This document shows, piece after piece, positions 60,811-64,000 of a stretch of DNA of 64,000 bases. The stretch is from positions 1 to 64,000 of the forward strand of contig NZ_CALTUX010000003.1 of NCBI RefSeq assembly GCF_943912825.1, read 5' to 3'. Position numbers and translations under genes: made by a program. This DNA comes from an uncultured Anaerococcus sp. Lineage in GTDB: Bacteria > Bacillota > Clostridia > Tissierellales > Peptoniphilaceae. Below the pieces are notes generated by a model that had not been told where the DNA came from, ran no database searches, and saw only the letters and a list, made by a program, of their open reading frames with translations. Within the stretch, counting starts at the first letter, position 1. Each line of letters opens with the position of its first letter.

Positions 60811-61122
60811 ATGTACGCAATAATCAAAACAGGTGGAAAACAATACAAAGTATCAGAAGGTGACTTGGTAAGAGTTGAAAAACTTAATTACGAAGTTGGT
60901 GAAACTGTTGATTTTGAAGAAGTTTTATTAGTATCTAACGATGGAGATATCAAAGTTGGTAGTCCAGTTGTTGAAGGTGCAAAAGTATCTGCAACTGTTG
61001 AAGATCAAAATAAAGCTAAAAAAATCGTAGTGTTTAAATTTAAACCTAAAAAACAATATAGAAAAAAACACGGTCACAGACAACCTTATACTTTAGTAAA
61101 AATTAATAGCATAAGTCTTTAA
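60811..61122 (+). CDS. rplU: 50S ribosomal protein L21
   Basis: A 103-aa ribosomal protein, MYAIIKTGGKQYKV at the start and the basic KFKPKKQYRKKHGHRQPYT block near the end, both diagnostic. AGGAGG lies 5 nt before ATG. First of rplU-prp-rpmA; its leader probably provides autoregulation. The stop overlaps the prp ATG by one base. Confidence 0.98.
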   Translation: MYAIIKTGGKQYKVSEGDLVRVEKLNYEVGETVDFEEVLLVSNDGDIKVGSPVVEGAKVSATVEDQNKAKKIVVFKFKPKKQYRKKHGHRQPYTLVKINSISL

Positions 61123-61439
61123 TGATTAATGTTGATTTATTAATCAATCAAAAGGACGAAATAGTAGGATTTGAAGTTAAAGGTCATGCAGAATATGATG
61201 AATATGGCAAAGACCTGGTATGTTCAGCTGTAACAATACTTGCCTATACTTGTGTAAATACCCTTGATAAATATGAAGATGAGGTGATTTTTGCAGATGA
61301 TGAAGTAACAATGTCTGTAAGTATTGCTTATCCGAATAGGGAAACAGAAGTAATATTTGATTATTTTAAGACTGGTATTGAAACACTTTTAGGTAATTAT
61401 AGCAGCTATGTGAAATTAAATTATAAGGAGAAATCATGA
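61122..61439 (+). CDS. prp: Ribosomal-processing cysteine protease Prp
   Basis: Cleaves the N-terminal extension from L27 in Firmicutes and relatives. The catalytic pair is seen as H22 (VKGHAEYDEYGKD) and C34 (DLVCSAVT), the same numbering as the Staphylococcus enzyme. 105 aa. It lies between rplU and rpmA, overlapping both, as is usual. Confidence 0.95.
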   Translation: MINVDLLINQKDEIVGFEVKGHAEYDEYGKDLVCSAVTILAYTCVNTLDKYEDEVIFADDEVTMSVSIAYPNRETEVIFDYFKTGIETLLGNYSSYVKLNYKEKS

Positions 61440-61717
61440 TATTAAATATTAATTTACAAAGATTTTCAAGTAAAAAGGGAGTTTCATCTTCAAAGAACGG
61501 TAGAGACTCAAGAGCTAAAAGACTTGGCGTTAAAAGAGCTGACGGTCAATTTGTAAATGCTGGAACAATCATTGTTAGACAAAGAGGAACAAAAATCCAC
61601 CCAGGAAATAACGTTAAAAGAGGTGCTGATGATACTCTTTATGCATCATGTGAAGGTGTTGTAAAATTTGAAAGAAAAGGCAAAAGCAGAAAACAAGTAT
61701 CTGTTTATGCACAATAA
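61436..61717 (+). CDS. rpmA: 50S ribosomal protein L27, with Prp-cleaved extension
   Basis: A 93-aa protein. Residues 1-10, MILNINLQRF, form the extension removed by Prp; cleavage after F10 leaves SSKKGVSSSKNGRDS, the mature start whose N-terminus reaches the peptidyl-transferase centre. RRQRGTKIHPG-type residues (RQRGTKIHPGNNV) are conserved. GGAG lies 5 nt before the ATG, and the gene overlaps prp by 4 nt. Confidence 0.98.
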   Translation: MILNINLQRFSSKKGVSSSKNGRDSRAKRLGVKRADGQFVNAGTIIVRQRGTKIHPGNNVKRGADDTLYASCEGVVKFERKGKSRKQVSVYAQ

Positions 61718-61730
61718 TTAAGAAAAAATT

Positions 61731-61757
61731 AAGCTTGCCTTTGGCAAGCCTTTTTTT
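61731..61757 (+). terminator. Terminator of rplU-prp-rpmA
   Basis: GCTTGCC (61733-61739) pairs with GGCAAGC (61743-61749), followed by CC? no longer stem but a run of seven T (61751-61757). It separates the ribosomal genes from obgE, which has its own ribosome site (AAAGGA). Confidence 0.9.
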
Positions 61758-61771
61758 ATGAAAGGAAAAAT

Positions 61772-63052
61772 ATGATAGATATAGCAAAAGTAAGCTTAAA
61801 GGCAGGCGATGGCGGTAATGGTGCAGTCGCTTGGAGAAGGGAAAAATATGAACCAACTGGAGGACCAGCCGGTGGTGATGGGGGAAATGGTGGCTCAATA
61901 ATTATAAAAGCCACAAGAAACCTCTCCACTCTTGATGAATTTAGATATAAGAAAAAATTTCATGCAGAAAATGGTGAACAAGGTGGAAAGAATAAAAAAT
62001 TCGGCAAAAAAGGCGAAAACTTAATAATACCAGTGCCTGTAGGAACTTTAATCAGAGAAGAAGAATCTAATGTTATTATAAAAGATTTAAACAAAGATGG
62101 TGAAGAATTCTTAATTGCCAAAGGTGGTAGAGGCGGTAGAGGTAACGTCCACTTTAAAAACTCTATTAGACAAGCTCCTAGGTTTGCTGAGTCAGGAAGA
62201 AAAGGTCAAGAAATCAATGTAATCTTTGAGCTAAAAGTACTAGCTGATGTAGGACTTGTCGGCTTACCAAATGTAGGTAAATCAACTCTTTTATCCGTAA
62301 TAAGTAAGGCAAAACCAAAGATTGCTAATTATCATTTTACAACAATTGATCCTAATCTTGGGGTAGTCCAAGTTGATAGTGAGAGAAGTTTTATAGTTGC
62401 AGATATTGCTGGTCTAATCGAAGGTGCAAACGAGGGGCAAGGTCTAGGCCATGATTTTTTAAAGCATGTAGAAAGATGCAGGATACTAATCCATGTTGTA
62501 GATATAGCAGGACTTGAAGGAAGAAATCCAATCGATGATTTTAGGCTAATTAATAAAGAATTAGAACTTTATAATGACGATTTAGCTAAAAAACCAATGA
62601 TAATCGCCCTTAATAAATCAGAATTAGATTCTAATAATAATGCCGAAGAGTTTATAAAAGAATTTGGAAATTCTTATAAAATTTTCAAAATATCAGCTGC
62701 TACCACTCAAGGTATAAAAGATATGATTGATTATGTAGCTTTTGATCTAGATAAGAGAAAAGAAGAAGAGTTTGCTCTTATGGAAGAAGTAGACGAAAAC
62801 TTCTTAGATGAATTTTATAATAAAGAAATTGAATACGATCTTAACTTTACAAAAGAAGATGATATTTATATAGTTTATGGTAAGAGAGTCGATAATTTGA
62901 TAAAGAAGGTAGACATAGACGATTATGACTCAAGAATGTATTTTGAATCGACCCTAAGAGAGATGGAAGTATTTGACAAACTTAAAGAAATGGGAATAAA
63001 AGATGGAGATAGTGTAGCAGTAGGCGATATTGTCTTTGAGTATTATGAATAG
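61772..63052 (+). CDS. obgE: GTPase Obg/CgtA
   Basis: Essential ribosome-associated GTPase that also responds to ppGpp. The N-terminal glycine-rich Obg domain (about 1-158) has KAGDGGNGAVAWRREK and GGPAGGDGGNGG. The G domain has GLPNVGKSTLL (G1), DIAGLIEGA (G3) and NKSE (G4). A C-terminal OCT domain (about 345-426) completes the 426-aa protein. Followed by yhbY and nadD. Confidence 0.98.
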   Translation: MIDIAKVSLKAGDGGNGAVAWRREKYEPTGGPAGGDGGNGGSIIIKATRNLSTLDEFRYKKKFHAENGEQGGKNKKFGKKGENLIIPVPVGTLIREEESNVIIKDLNKDGEEFLIAKGGRGGRGNVHFKNSIRQAPRFAESGRKGQEINVIFELKVLADVGLVGLPNVGKSTLLSVISKAKPKIANYHFTTIDPNLGVVQVDSERSFIVADIAGLIEGANEGQGLGHDFLKHVERCRILIHVVDIAGLEGRNPIDDFRLINKELELYNDDLAKKPMIIALNKSELDSNNNAEEFIKEFGNSYKIFKISAATTQGIKDMIDYVAFDLDKRKEEEFALMEEVDENFLDEFYNKEIEYDLNFTKEDDIYIVYGKRVDNLIKKVDIDDYDSRMYFESTLREMEVFDKLKEMGIKDGDSVAVGDIVFEYYE

Positions 63053-63060
63053 GAGGAAGT

Positions 63061-63345
63061 ATGTTAACAGGAAAGCAAAGAGCTATGCTTAAGCAAGAAG
63101 CTCATGATTTTAAACCAATAATAAATATAGGTAAATTTTCAGTAACAGATCAATTGCTAGAAGCAATTGATGAAGCCTTAGAAGCTAGGGAATTAATAAA
63201 AATAAAGATTCTAAATAATAATCTAGATGATGCTGATGAAATTATTGATACTATAATTGACAAATTAAATTGTGAGTTTATTTCACATATTGGATCAATA
63301 ATTACAATTTACAGAAAAAACGAATCAAATTCTTATAACTTATAA
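63061..63345 (+). CDS. yhbY: YhbY family RNA-binding (CRM domain) protein
   Basis: A 94-aa protein made of a single CRM domain, with LTGKQRAMLKQEAHDFKPI and the conserved loop NIGKFSVTD (usually GKxG), then ALEARELIKIKIL. Associated with pre-50S ribosomes in other bacteria. AGGAGG precedes the ATG. The stop overlaps the nadD ATG by one base. Confidence 0.93.
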   Translation: MLTGKQRAMLKQEAHDFKPIINIGKFSVTDQLLEAIDEALEARELIKIKILNNNLDDADEIIDTIIDKLNCEFISHIGSIITIYRKNESNSYNL

Positions 63346-63941
63346 TGAGGATAGGACTTTATGGAGGAACATTTGATCCAATACATTTAGGTCATTTAAT
63401 AGTGATGGAGAATGTGATTAATTATATGAATCTTGATAGAATTATCATATTACCATCATCTAATCCTCCTCACAAAAAAGATAAGAAGATTACTAATGTC
63501 AATACTAGAGTTGAAATGGTAAGCGAGGCTATCAAAGATAATGATAAGATAATCTTATCTACCTTTGAATCCACAGATCAGGTAGTTAGGTACACCCATG
63601 ATACAATAAAATATTTTACAGATTCTCTAAAGGGACATGAAATCTTTTATATAATGGGTGAGGACTCATTTATGACTATAGATACTTGGAAGAATTATAA
63701 ATATATATTAGACTCAAATATAATTGTTTTTTCCAGGGAAGGTATAGATTCTGAAAGCCAATTTGTTGAAAAAGTAAAAAAAGTTAGGAAGGATAATCCA
63801 AATATATTCCTAGTAAATAGCTTAAGTATAAATATATCTTCAACTCTAATAAGATCTTTAGTAAAGGATGAGAAAAGTATAAAATATCTTGTTAAAGATG
63901 AGGTTGCTTATATTATTAAACAGAGGAATTTATATGCATGA
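63345..63941 (+). CDS. nadD: Nicotinate-nucleotide adenylyltransferase
   Basis: Adenylates nicotinate mononucleotide in NAD synthesis, upstream in pathway terms of nadK at 18231. LYGGTFDPIHLGHL holds the HxGH nucleotidyltransferase motif and SSTLIRSLV the ISSTxIR motif. 198 aa. The stop overlaps the yqeK start by 8 nt. Confidence 0.96.
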   Translation: MRIGLYGGTFDPIHLGHLIVMENVINYMNLDRIIILPSSNPPHKKDKKITNVNTRVEMVSEAIKDNDKIILSTFESTDQVVRYTHDTIKYFTDSLKGHEIFYIMGEDSFMTIDTWKNYKYILDSNIIVFSREGIDSESQFVEKVKKVRKDNPNIFLVNSLSINISSTLIRSLVKDEKSIKYLVKDEVAYIIKQRNLYA

Positions 63942-64000
63942 TCTTGATTATATTAAAGAAAAAATATTAGAAGATATTGGAGAAAAAAGATATAACCATA
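63934..64000 (+). CDS. YqeK-like HD-domain hydrolase, 5' part only
   Basis: Twenty-two codons before the window ends, starting MHDLDYIKEKILED and continuing to EKRYNH. That pattern (a helix followed by R-Y-x-H) matches the N-terminus of YqeK, an HD-domain diadenosine tetraphosphatase that follows nadD in Firmicutes. GAGGA lies 7 nt before the ATG. Called mainly from position and this short match. Confidence 0.6.
   Translation, partial: MHDLDYIKEKILEDIGEKRYNH

Noticed and set aside
1..64000. CRISPR arrays, insertion sequences, prophage or conjugative genes
   Set aside because: No regularly spaced direct repeats, transposase, integrase or phage structural genes were seen; gene content is housekeeping throughout.

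Overview
The window is AT-rich, densely coding DNA from a low-GC Gram-positive bacterium. No mobile element, prophage or CRISPR array is recognisable. Gene content (glgCDA with a pullulanase, Prp-processed L27, CbpB and Rel, dnaX-ybaB-recR, ruvCAB-queA-tgt-yajC, obg-yhbY-nadD-yqeK) points to Firmicutes of the Tissierellia/Peptoniphilaceae type, with Anaerococcus-like as my best guess. That placement is an inference from gene content and order, not from a search. Nearly all genes are on the + strand. The - strand carries cbpB, SRP RNA, tRNA-Ser, tmRNA, nadK and a yprB-like nuclease.

Layout. 1-5.2 kb: cbpB, SRP RNA and tRNA-Ser diverge from dnaX-ybaB-recR and a lipoprotein, followed by tmRNA. 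5.2-14.9 kb: an alpha-glucan operon of glgC, glgD, glgA, a phosphorylase-like gene, pullulanase and phosphoglucomutase. The phosphorylase has lost the PLP-lysine motif, and no branching enzyme is present. 14.9-20 kb: FHA protein, FtsW/RodA and a class B PBP form an elongation/division module, then nadK, an RluA enzyme and a probable 6S RNA. 20-25.3 kb: YtxH- and YtxG-like envelope proteins, a CcpA-like LacI regulator, ptsH, ptsI and a degenerate APH-fold protein. 25.3-33.5 kb: a 136-nt near-palindromic element, YitT, CvfB with a non-AUG start, a parvulin, a degenerate PepD-like protein, DUF1292, a radical SAM protein, small unknowns, a second RluA and glucokinase. 33.5-40.2 kb: a two-component system with a lipoprotein, then dITPase, YfcE, a HAD phosphatase and an unknown gene. 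40.2-49.8 kb: ruvCAB-queA-tgt-yajC, recJ, rel, dtd and a metallo-hydrolase. 49.8-57.5 kb: aspS, rseC-like, der, plsY, gpsA, sepF, ylmH, lspA and ung. 57.5-64 kb: yprB-like, cysteine desulfurase-thiI, rplU-prp-rpmA, obgE, yhbY, nadD and the start of yqeK.

How it fits together. The glucan operon would store glucose-1-phosphate as ADP-glucose-derived polymer, and HPr/EI, the CcpA-like regulator and glucokinase handle carbon supply. CbpB (a c-di-AMP sensor) and Rel (its known partner in Bacillus) are both present. Several themes recur beyond ordinary housekeeping. Degenerate enzyme homologues (phosphorylase-like, PepD-like, APH-like) sit inside otherwise normal operons. Three genes (31073, 40269, 55577) start just after a stop-codon-linked hairpin and a U-rich tract with no Shine-Dalgarno sequence. 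The ung/yprB convergent terminator is built from coding sequence, so the two proteins end in near-identical peptides.
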